Below the pieces are notes generated by a model that searched no databases, was not told the DNA's origin, and saw only the letters and a program-made list of their open reading frames with translations. This document shows, piece after piece, positions 26,401 to 53,017 of a stretch of DNA of 64,000 bases. Origin of the DNA: Amia ocellicauda (taxonomy: Eukaryota > Chordata > Actinopteri > Amiiformes > Amiidae). The position numbers and the translations under genes were made by a program. The stretch lies in NCBI RefSeq assembly GCF_036373705.1, contig NC_089854.1, positions 21,163,839 to 21,227,838 on the forward strand. The letters run 5' to 3'. Each line of letters starts with the position of its first letter. Positions within the stretch are counted from its first letter, which is position 1.

Positions 26401-27845
26401 GGAGTGCCGGGGGACCCTGGCCGTCAATATCCCCCCCCCACCCACTGACCGCATATGGTACGTGTGCCGCCCACCGTGCTTAGCTTAGTACGAGCTTAGT
26501 TTCAATTATTTTATTTGTACACATTTACTTTTAGATCATTTGTTTATACGTGCGAATCTGAATACCAGATATTCTTTCTTTTAACCCTGCACTGCAGACA
26601 GTCTGGCTTGGATGTGCGTCTGTCTGTGTGAATGTGTCTTCAGTGTTATCTTTGTGTGAGCGTGGCTTCGCCCACCTTTGGTGCAGAGACATTAAAAAAA
26701 TATCCCTGAAGCCAGGCTGCCCTCTGGTGGTCACTCTATTACTTGCATGTGAGAGAGAAAGTGTATATATTTGCGTGTATATTTCCATCCTCTCTCTCTC
26801 TTGTATATATATTTAAACGCACACAAGAATGGGAGAGATATAATTAGCCTCTGTCACACAGGTACGGGTTCAGGAGTCCTCCACACCTGGAGCTAAAGGC
26901 GCGGCCCAAGCTGGGGGAGAGGGAGGTGACTCTGGCACATGTGACCGACTGGATCGAGAAGAAGCTGAACCAAGAGTTTCAGGTATGTACAGACTCCTCC
27001 CGGTCCGCTGTTAGCCTGCATTGGCCCCTCCCGGCCCCCTGTATGCCCGTGTGGATTCCCCTGTGGCTGGTGCTGAATACTCTGTAGTTTTCTCCAGCCT
27101 GAGTAGAGTGAGATTCTTCTCTGATCAAACCTGTTCTTTGTAATGAAATCCCCTTGCAATTCCCCAGTGAGGGCCCTAAACTGTACCTCGCCAGGCGTGC
27201 GCTGTTCTGAAGCTTAGTTGAGGCAGATTTATAGTTTTGTTCCCACCCCCTCTCTCTCTCTCTCCAAAGCTGTGCACCAGTCTTGTAATTGAGCCTGTTG
27301 TGTACGAAACGGTAATGTCAAGAGCTGGGCCTGTCGCTTGGGTTGTTTGCTTTGTTTGTGGCTCTCGTGCGAGCGGCCAGGACGCAGTCTGTCGCTGGGA
27401 GAGATGCAGGGTTCAAACCATTCTGCTCACCTGTTTAAATGGCACTAATAAAACCATAAATAGAACAAGTGGCCGTGTGATGAGGGTCTCGCTGCCACCA
27501 GTCTTCCTGAAACAGGAGTCACTCCTGAGATATCTCCTCATCGCGTCTCTCTCTCATCTTCACATGCTCTCGTTTCCTCAATCTCGCGCAGCTTTCTCTC
27601 AGCACCTTCAATGTACCTCTCTTTCACCAGCAAGGTTAGGCAAAGCGATTCAAGCTCTCTCTATCTCTCTCTTTCAATATTCACAGAAAATCTTTGTAAT
27701 GCCAAACATGGATGATGTCTACATTCCCATAATGCACTCTGCGATGGACACCAGGTCCCAGGCTGCCCTGGCGGTCAGCGCGGACACCGTGAAGGAGCCG
27801 GGCGTGACGGAAGTCGCCGCCAACGCCGCCGACTGTAAAATGTGA
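7743..27845 (+). CDS. TEX2: TEX2, ER-anchored SMP-domain lipid transfer protein (11 coding exons)
   Basis: Coding exons: 7743-9374, 14510-14710, 15637-15988, 17304-17518, 17722-17865, 18036-18135, 23985-24117, 25915-26040, 26248-26457, 26862-26982, 27687-27845. All introns are GT-AG and all phases join, giving 1131 codons including TGA. The human protein, as I recall it, is nearly the same length (about 1130 aa). Family knowledge: TEX2 is the animal relative of yeast Nvj2, an ER protein that moves lipids at membrane contacts. Seen here: a Ser/Pro-rich N-terminal half with an acidic run near residue 40; two hydrophobic segments at about 470-487 and 495-515 forming an ER hairpin; a PH-like region at about 548-780; and an SMP domain from about 813 to about 1090. 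The SMP domain is interrupted by an acidic Ser/Asp/Glu loop at about 932-955, as in the human protein. The start is the first ATG in the large exon and matches the known N terminus. Confidence 0.97.
12138..12265. repeat. Degenerate fish interspersed repeat
   Basis: The segment reads as a decayed copy of a very common fish repeat: a run about a gateway to 'CACTTTATC..GGTAGAGGGTCAGAGTGAGCC', then 'TACACCCTGGGGGGGACGCCAG', then 'CATCGCAG' (fragments quoted only in part). I recognise the pattern from fish genomes but cannot assign its superfamily. Ends are approximate. Confidence 0.5.
14326..14458. repeat. Possible MITE relic just before TEX2 exon 3
   Basis: A G/C-run-rich stretch with inverted short blocks (GGGGGTGATGTGCCCC near the left side, GGGGATGTGTCCCCC near the right) ends in ACGCCCCTG about 50 nt before the exon 3 acceptor. 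The look is that of small non-autonomous DNA transposons in fish. No target duplication could be fixed, so this is tentative. Confidence 0.3.
18136..23984 (+). other. TEX2: TEX2 intron 7, carrying a LINE fragment
   Basis: A 5.8-kb intron inside the SMP-coding part of the gene. Its main recognisable content is the LINE 3' fragment at about 19274-20590. At 18340-18500 and 16240-16300 (the latter in intron 4) there are AT-rich homeodomain-type motifs (GGTAATTG, GGTAATTAG, CAATAAAATTAT) in otherwise GC-balanced DNA, which could be conserved non-coding elements. I see no further genes. Confidence 0.55.
19274..20590 (+). mobile_element. 5'-truncated LINE (non-LTR retrotransposon) fragment, broken ORF
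   Basis: An open stretch from about 19280 through the ORF at 19378-20064 encodes the region after the reverse transcriptase catalytic core of a fish LINE. Recognisable blocks are TISASGGFNLAVKALK, VIQPIALYGSEVWGPLS and LGCFPTLINIKKRALKFWMHL. After a frame break near 20064-20150 it continues in another frame with a Cys-Cys-His-Cys zinc-knuckle-like motif (CGHC then HFLFHC at about 20135-20170). The 3' end has a TTTA repeat (20447-20476), an AATAAA, and a tail of ATTGA repeats near 20574-20590, typical of target-primed insertion. The catalytic RT domain is absent, so the copy is dead. The clade is uncertain. Confidence 0.8.
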
Positions 27846-30672
27846 AGACTCGCCGTCAACAGTATTACTCGGGAGCTGCCTGCTGGGCCCAGAAGAGTCC
27901 GGCCGCGGTGCCCCAGAACCACTCGTGCCACTCTCCCACCGCTATGTCTCCCCCTGAAGATGGAGGATGTCAGACACTAACCCCTGTTTTCCTCACACTC
28001 CTAAACCGCCAATACCTGCTCCGCCCCACTCCCAATCCATACCCCGGATCTCTGAAGGAACCAGGCGCTGGCAAAGTCTCTCGCCTTGAAGTCCACCAAC
28101 GTTTTGCCGGCTGCTGAGTTTCAGACTTGGACAGAAAAAGAAAAGAAATGTGTATGTTAATGTTTCTAGTCCACTTCCTTGAAAGCGAAATGAAAAAAGA
28201 CGGAAATACGAAATACATATATAAATAAATATAAAAGATAGACTTATGAGGGCGCAGGAAGGCGCTGACTGGTGTCGGTGGAACACCTCATTAACGCATT
28301 CACCTGTCACCTTATGTCCTGAACGCAGCGGGCTGAGAAAGAAAATCATTAAAGAGAATATATGTATATAACTCCTTGAGAAATGGTCGCTTGGGGCAAA
28401 AAGGTCAGGATAGGAGTCGTATCGTCATCGTGACGATCGCAATGACGTTGAGCTGTGATATATAGGAGCTGCGCCGACTGTTGGGAAAATCAGTGAATCG
28501 GGGCTCCGCGCCTGGGCAGTCCGCCCTGTCGGTTGTACGTGGTTGTGCCTGAGCGTTGTACACTCGCAACTTTAAATGAAATCAATTACAGATAGACTAA
28601 TACGCAAATCCTGGGTTGGAGGGTGCGGGGCTCCTGCGGTAGATCGAGGGGGGCGTCACAGTCAATATGGAGTCTGCGTTGTCGTCATCGTTTGCTCACA
28701 AAATCCGCTGCGAAGGTGTTTTCTGTTTGTTCTCCCTGGTCACTTCGGTCCGAACACCAGGACGACCGGGACGGACAGCCCCTGTCTACGTGCTGCCGTT
28801 TTTATTATTGTCATTAATATTCTTCACAGTATGCCCTGCTGTGTTGCTTCCCCCTGCGTGTGTCTAGTAGCTCTCTCTCCTGCTGAAAAAACAATATGCA
28901 AATCCAAATTCCCGGCCACTGTGTCCCTGAACTGAACAAACCACCCCCCACCCCCACCTTGCAATGCCGAATCCGTAATAGGAAGCATCGGGGGCTGTTA
29001 ATCCGTTGGTATATTTGCTCTAATTATCAATGCCTCCAAGTCCTTTTTTTTAATCAGTTTATGGGCTTGTGGTGTACATTAAATAAAAAATGAATAAAAT
29101 AAGCTATCCATATATGTTAATCACCAACCTATATATACAAAAGATGATGTATATAGGTCCTTAACACTTTTTACGATGAATGTATGACAGCCCTGGGCAA
29201 ATTCAGTGTTCGGTCTCTGAATGCAGGTCTTGACAGTATCCAAGATGGCGGCCGTTGAATGGGACGTGCGAGCGTTGCACTACAAACGAGAAGTACATGA
29301 GATTATCTACGCTTTTTCTATGAACACTGTTTCTATCTGTATGTGACTACATGTGTATGAAGAAAAGTTGACAATTGTGCTGTCACAGTTAATTCAAGCT
29401 ATACCCCCCCTCCGCGCGCCGTGCCACACTAATTGAAGCTGAACCCGAATTGAGTTACATTCCGGAACTTGCGACTGTCATATAACGTTAAAAGACGTTA
29501 ACTTGTGAGTGAACACAGCCATATTCAAGATGAATTATTAGCCATATTCAAACACCTTTCTGTGAGCCATCTGGATTATACAGTACATGTTTTCTTTAGA
29601 ATATTTTTCAAAAAAAAAAATTATAATGACAAAAAAATAAAGTGCTTTTGTTTTTCAAAGTCAAGCTGCGCCATATCTCTTCGCCGCGGTGGGCAGGAGG
29701 TGCCGTGGTCTCTCCTGGCACACCCCCCCCAGCCCGGACATGATCAACACTAATGTGTCTTTTCTTGGAATATTCATTCTGATGGTGTTTTTTTTTTTAA
29801 CGTACACGTGAATATTTATTTTGCCAAGTTACACGGTGGCAGTCACTTCTCCATCATTAACTCCTCCTTGTTTACGTCGAGTGACCTGTGTAATAACGTT
29901 CTAGTGGCCATATTGTGCTGCGTGTGTTGGTGGGCCGTCCAGGAGCTGCTGTTTGTGTCTACAGACCCGTGGAGAGACCCCCTTAAAACCTGGGCTGTGG
30001 ATATGGCACATACGTGTGCATTGCTGTGTGTAAGCTTTAGGCCCAATGTCAGTGTGTACAAGGAACTGGAATGATAAAATATATACAAACACACACACAC
30101 ACACAGATTAAACAAGAAATAAAGTTCCTCTGCCTTGATTCTTTAATTATTTGTTTTCCAACACACCAAACCATTGTTCCTAATGGCTCTCGCGTCTGTT
30201 GAACGGCGCTTGGTGTTTCTGTTCACCGTACCGACACATTGGCTGTGTTTTAATGGTATTTTTTTTTTATGATGACGTTGTTATGGTTTTGTTGAACCTT
30301 TGTATTTGTTAGAAATTCAACTTGCCATGTTGTTATTAATTTATTAGTAAATAAAACTAAAGAGCATTCCTATCCACATGTACATCACATGGTTTTTGTT
30401 ATATATATGTATGCGTATATATATAACAAGTAATCATTTTTTGTATGTGATCAGATTTAACCTCTCATGAAGGTTGCATGTACTCGACTTTAAATTTAAA
30501 TGGCCCATTTTCTGTGTGCAATAACTTTTTAAAAGCGAAGTCCAAGGACAAATGCACTAATGTTACTCTAGTCTAATGTATGGATTGTCATATCACAGTT
30601 CACATTCATATATGACTCGATGGGGGATTGAAGTAAGCTTGCTGTTTTAATAAAGTTTATCCATTTTTTCCC
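27846..30672 (+). other. TEX2: TEX2 3' UTR with tandem poly(A) signals
   Basis: No open frame of note follows the TEX2 stop. AATAAA signals lie at 29082 and 29093, 29636, 30118, 30350 and 30649. The last is followed by a T/GT-rich element (about 30660-30690) and is the likely distal end. Pumilio-type TGTATATA motifs are at 28363-28370 and 29148-29155. A YY1-like CCAAGATGGCGGCC is at about 29240-29254. The 3' end is inferred from these signals. Confidence 0.6.
30649..30654 (+). terminator. TEX2: Likely distal poly(A) signal of TEX2 (AATAAA)
   Basis: Canonical AATAAA followed within 10-40 nt by a T-rich then GT-rich stretch. It is the last such signal before the DNA passes into the region used by the minus-strand snoRNA host unit. 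Confidence 0.55.
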
Positions 30673-30674
30673 TC

Positions 30675-31512
30675 ATGTCTGCGTGGTTTCTCACACTCTG
30701 CCTGCAGGGGCTGATGTTAATGTGATTGTGTGGCTATTAAAGCGGACAGTAACCAGTTTTTAGAGGGGGATGTAAATGTAAAGACACCCTGCCTGACACT
30801 GGACGAGCTGATCACTACAGCCCCACAGCTTTCCCTCCCTGCACTGGGGGCTCTGATCAATGCTGCTTGATTAGCACAGTATCTGTTATCAATTATATCA
30901 CAACAGTTAAATAAAAGTATAAACTTTGTTTTGCGCAAATGTAATTACGCAGAATGGCAGCTGCTGCTACTTTATCCTTTCTTACTCTTGGTTAATACAT
31001 CACATCCATCTCTACAGATTTAAATGGCTTTTAATCAGTTTAGGCTTAAAGGGACAGGTTTGTACTACATGACCGTAACTCACGGTTTAGCTCCCACCTT
31101 AACACCAGGCCCATCCCAACTCCCCCTCTCTTAGAATGCAATTTAGGTTTCTTCCCTCCCCCCCCAGCACTCATCACTGGATGGGGGAAAAGAGGCAGGA
31201 TTTCTCAAATATACCTGTTATAGGTCTGCTTTTACCCCAGACTTTGCTCTAGTAACCTCTCCCCCCCTCGCTCAGCTCAACGCCTGCAGACTCTTGCTCC
31301 AGTGGAGTGCGATTGTGAATTGCTTTTAAAAGAGCAGCCTGGGATGGAAGTGCCAGGAAGCCCCAGTTATAACAACTCTTTACTCTAGCACTGCCGCTTG
31401 GCCTAGGGAGTCACGGGCAGGACTGCTCAGGTTCAAAGACAGTGCTCTCTCACCCCCGGGAAAGGGTTGGATATTTCAAAAGACAGGGAAGGAAAAGAAA
31501 ATACAGGAGTCA
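30675..31512. other. Intergenic gap between TEX2 and the minus-strand snoRNA host
   Basis: About 840 bases between two converging transcription units. I see no gene, repeat family or conserved motif that I can support here. Confidence 0.5.
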
Positions 31513-31688
31513 GGTGATTTTTAAACATTCATTTTTAATTAAACTGCATCTCTCATGTAAAAGGTGACCACCGCTAGCCCTGCATTACACATCCATCGTG
31601 TTGCATTTCCCCCGCAGCTGGGCTGATGTCCCTCCTCTCGGGCAGGGCAGTGGTCCTCCTCGCAGTCCTTCAACACAAACCCAGTTAG

Positions 31689-31808
31689 AAACGGGACCGC
31701 TCAGCATCCGGTCCACACAGGAAGTCACACCGTTCCGTCGGAGGTAGAGCTGACGTCATGCTTTAGTCAGAAGTCTAACGCATTTAGGAATCATCATCGG
31801 ACCGGTTT
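31689..31808 (-). ncRNA. SNORD104: Box C/D snoRNA, SNORD104 candidate
   Basis: Read on the minus strand. Box C ATGATGA is at 31797-31791, box D' CTGA at 31770-31767, and box D CTGA at 31704-31701. Flanking arms AAACCGGTCCG (31808-31798) and CGGTCCCGTTT (31699-31689) form a terminal stem of 9 pairs with two symmetrical 1x1 mismatches. The guide upstream of D' (ATGCGTTAGACTT) pairs with the 28S rRNA segment GAGUCUAACACGU: 12 of 13 pairs including two G-U, with one mismatch. The fifth base upstream of D' pairs with the C of GAGUC. By the box D+5 rule this is the site known in human as C1327 (yeast C663), the assigned SNORD104 target. The box D guide arm is unusually long; a C' box may be GTGTGACT or ATGACGT. 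Confidence 0.78.
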
Positions 31809-31864
31809 GCTTTAAAGCACATTTTTACAACAGGGGCGTCACGGTAGATCAGGCGTGTGATCTG

Positions 31865-31892
31865 CCCCCACCCCCACCCCCACCCCCACCCG
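31865..31892 (-). repeat. G-rich tract (G-quadruplex candidate) in host intron 3
   Basis: The + strand shows CCCCCA repeated several times. On the transcribed minus strand this reads as five G-runs separated by single T, a strong G-quadruplex pattern. It starts about 20 nt after the exon 3 donor and lies upstream of the snoRNA. Confidence 0.75.
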
Positions 31893-32134
31893 GGTTTATC
31901 CAGCCCTATTTACCTTGCAATGGTTGCGAAGTGAACCGCCTCCTGCTTTCCGGCCCAGTCTCCCTTTGGACGGACAGATCAGTGCTGTGGAACAGAGAAG
32001 AGAAAGGCATTTGCAAAACACTGACCGAAATTGCACATTTTAATCGGTTTATTTGCACGGTCTATTAATCAGGAAGAGTCCCGGTAATTCACCTCACCCA
32101 ATCCCTGACCACGTGGTGGCCGGCACGGCGACTC

Positions 32135-32340
32135 TCACGTCAACTCGTCATCCCTGATCGAGGAAAGGGGGGAGAAGATTAGATAGGATGCACTGATGGA
32201 TAATAAATACATCTGTTAAATCTTGCAAAACGCCCACCTACAGCGCAAGTAAGAATGAGAAAATCTTACCTGGAAAATAGCTGCATTACGTTCCTAATGA
32301 ACATCGCATATTCATTGATATCAAATCTGCACGGTGACAT
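32135..32340 (-). CDS. Possible 29-aa micro-ORF across exons 1-2 of the snoRNA host
   Basis: ATG at 32340-32338 opens a frame that runs through the exon 1 donor (32270) and, after splicing to exon 2 (32153), ends at TGA 32137-32135. The split codon is AG|G. The 29-residue product begins MSPCRFDINEYA, has a hydrophobic/amphipathic middle (FIRNVMQLF at 14-22) and ends in acidic RDDELT. An overlapping upstream ATG at 32357 opens a 23-codon frame ending inside exon 1. I do not recognise the peptide. The frame crossing a splice junction and ending soon after is suggestive, but length alone would allow chance. The main alternative is untranslated host RNA. Confidence 0.3.
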
Positions 32341-32419
32341 ATCTCTAACTTCGGCATATTTAAATTCCTGCAATTGCTCGGCAGCGACCTGCCTCCTCCC
32401 TGCCGCAGACCACGCTGAC

Positions 32420-32660
32420 TGAGCCACGCCGCAGCGCCGAGCTTAAATACAGCTGCGGTACTTCCGGGATCTTCCAGAATTATTATGATTTTCGTAACAA
32501 TAAATAAATACATGAAAAGTCGCATATGTGATGTGTAGTTCTGAAATTATGAAAAATGTTCAGCATTAATTTATTTTACCGACGTATTTTTCTTTTCACA
32601 TTTTACCAAGGGTGCACGGCGAAACGATGGCGTAGTGCATTGTGGGTCTTGTAGTTTTGG
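32420..32660 (-). promoter_or_regulatory. Promoter of the minus-strand snoRNA host
   Basis: GC-rich sequence just upstream of inferred exon 1 has a TATTTAAG box (about 32443), an ETS/GABP-type ACTTCCGG (about 32460-32467, + strand), a YY1-like GATGGCG (about 32626), and a near-perfect ZNF143-type site on the minus strand at 32655-32637 (ACTACAAGACCCACAATGC). ZNF143 and ETS sites are common at housekeeping and snoRNA host promoters. The function is inferred from motifs. Confidence 0.5.
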
Positions 32661-32897
32661 CTTGAGTTTGTGTTTCTTATTATTTTATTGCTGTATATCA
32701 AAAATTACACATTTGATTGAAGACAGATAAACTATACGCATGCAGTATAAAGTAGTTGTAAATTAAAGTTTGCAGTATACGCAACGGAGTCGTTTTGGAA
32801 TAACATATTAAATGGTGCAAAAACATTTGGGGATTTCATAAGTTTTTCTCTTGTAAAGTAAGTTGAGGCATGTGCGTCGGTTTTTATTTATTTATTT

Positions 32898-32898
<1 letters not shown>

Positions 32899-32956
<58 letters not shown>

Positions 32957-32957
32957 G
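32899..32957. repeat. ATT trinucleotide microsatellite
   Basis: About 20 tandem ATT units in an AT-rich spacer between the snoRNA host promoter and the ERN1 promoter. Confidence 0.95.
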
Positions 32958-33599
32958 CTTCCAATCAAAAAGTTTGCAAACTGATAAGTATTCCTTCTCC
33001 AGCTGCAATTATCATGTACTGTAATTAGCCTCAATACTAATTAATTATAATCCTTTAACATGTAAATACAGTCGAATAAGAAAAACTGTCAAGCACTGTA
33101 CATTAGGTTTCTAATACAACACACACTTTGCATTGATGAAAAGCTTTGAAGAAACATTTAAAAAGGCAACACAACGTAATACAATATGCGTCGTAAATGA
33201 CTCTAGTATTACTCTATCATACTTCATATTTTTAATCGGCAATTCCTACCATTTGTCTAATTAGACAACCTTCAGATTAAATCGTTTAGGGATGATTTTG
33301 CCATTCTGTAAATCTGCGAATATGTTTACACTGCAGTATGTGGGGAGAACATTTTAATGTATTTGTATTTTATATTTATATTGTGCAATACTTGCAATTA
33401 GTACACACATTAAAGGCAGAATTAATGAAAGTAAAATAAGATAATTAAATATTATTATATATTTATATCAAAATGCAGTTTCTACTTAAATGTAGTGTTT
33501 TCAATTTTAAATTTCTCCTTAAATGCAGTGATATCGAAAGAAAGAAAAGGTATTCACACGTTTACAACAGACTTAAGTCGCGTTCGTGTAGGGCAGAAG

Positions 33600-33958
33600 T
33601 CCGCAGTCCTGCGCAGATCTGGGCGACTCCACCAATGGGAGTGCTGTAATTCTGCAGATCTGCGCAGATATGCGGCAATCTGCGCAACACGAAGGCGCCC
33701 AGGGTTTTCTCCCCCCTTTTCCTAGGAATCTCCTCCCAGCCGAGTGTAGCGTCGCCGTGACGTCACTCCAGAGGTTACACACACGCACAGGAAGGAACCG
33801 GAAACAGAGCCTAATGGAGGCGCGCACAGCTTGCGGTGCTCCTACCGCGGCGGACCCTCCGGCAGCACCGCGACTTCCCTCTAACTTGTGATCGCCTCTC
33901 CGGGTCTCGGATCTATGTGAGACCGGCCTCCGCCACGTCGCCCGTGTCTTTGGAAAGG
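33600..33958 (+). promoter_or_regulatory. ERN1: ERN1 promoter and 5' UTR
   Basis: After about 600 bases of AT-rich DNA the sequence turns GC- and CpG-rich. Seen: CCAAT (33632-33636), three TGCGCA NRF1-like half sites (33610, 33661, 33681), and a full palindromic CRE TGACGTCA at 33758-33765. No TATA box is obvious. The start site probably lies between the CRE and the main ATG. The leader has an ATG at 33814 opening a 25-codon frame that ends at 33891, and a start-stop ATGTGA at 33915-33920. Confidence 0.6.

Positions 33959-53017
<19,059 letters not shown>

Larger units (their letters stand above)
31515..32430 (-). ncRNA. SNHG25: Spliced snoRNA host transcript, SNHG25-like
   Basis: On the minus strand I read a small multi-exon unit. 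Exon 1 is about 32430-32270 (donor gtaagatt). Exon 2 is 32153-32098 (acceptor after a C/T-rich tract; donor gtgagg). Exon 3 is 31984-31914 (acceptor ttctctgttccacag, donor gtaaat). The last exon begins near 31667 or 31622 and ends past an ATTAAA signal at 31539-31534. Intron 3 holds a box C/D snoRNA fitting SNORD104. In mammals SNHG25, host of SNORD104, lies between ERN1 and TEX2 (recalled), so position and content agree. A TATTTAAG box at about 32443 suggests the start site. The introns are very short (about 113 nt each for the first two), as in many snoRNA hosts. The exact last exon and start site are inferred. Confidence 0.68.

Noticed and set aside
31751-31758. A third TGACGTCA (CRE) within the snoRNA
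   Set aside because: It falls in the D'-C' part of the snoRNA body, not near a start site, so it is more likely coincidence.
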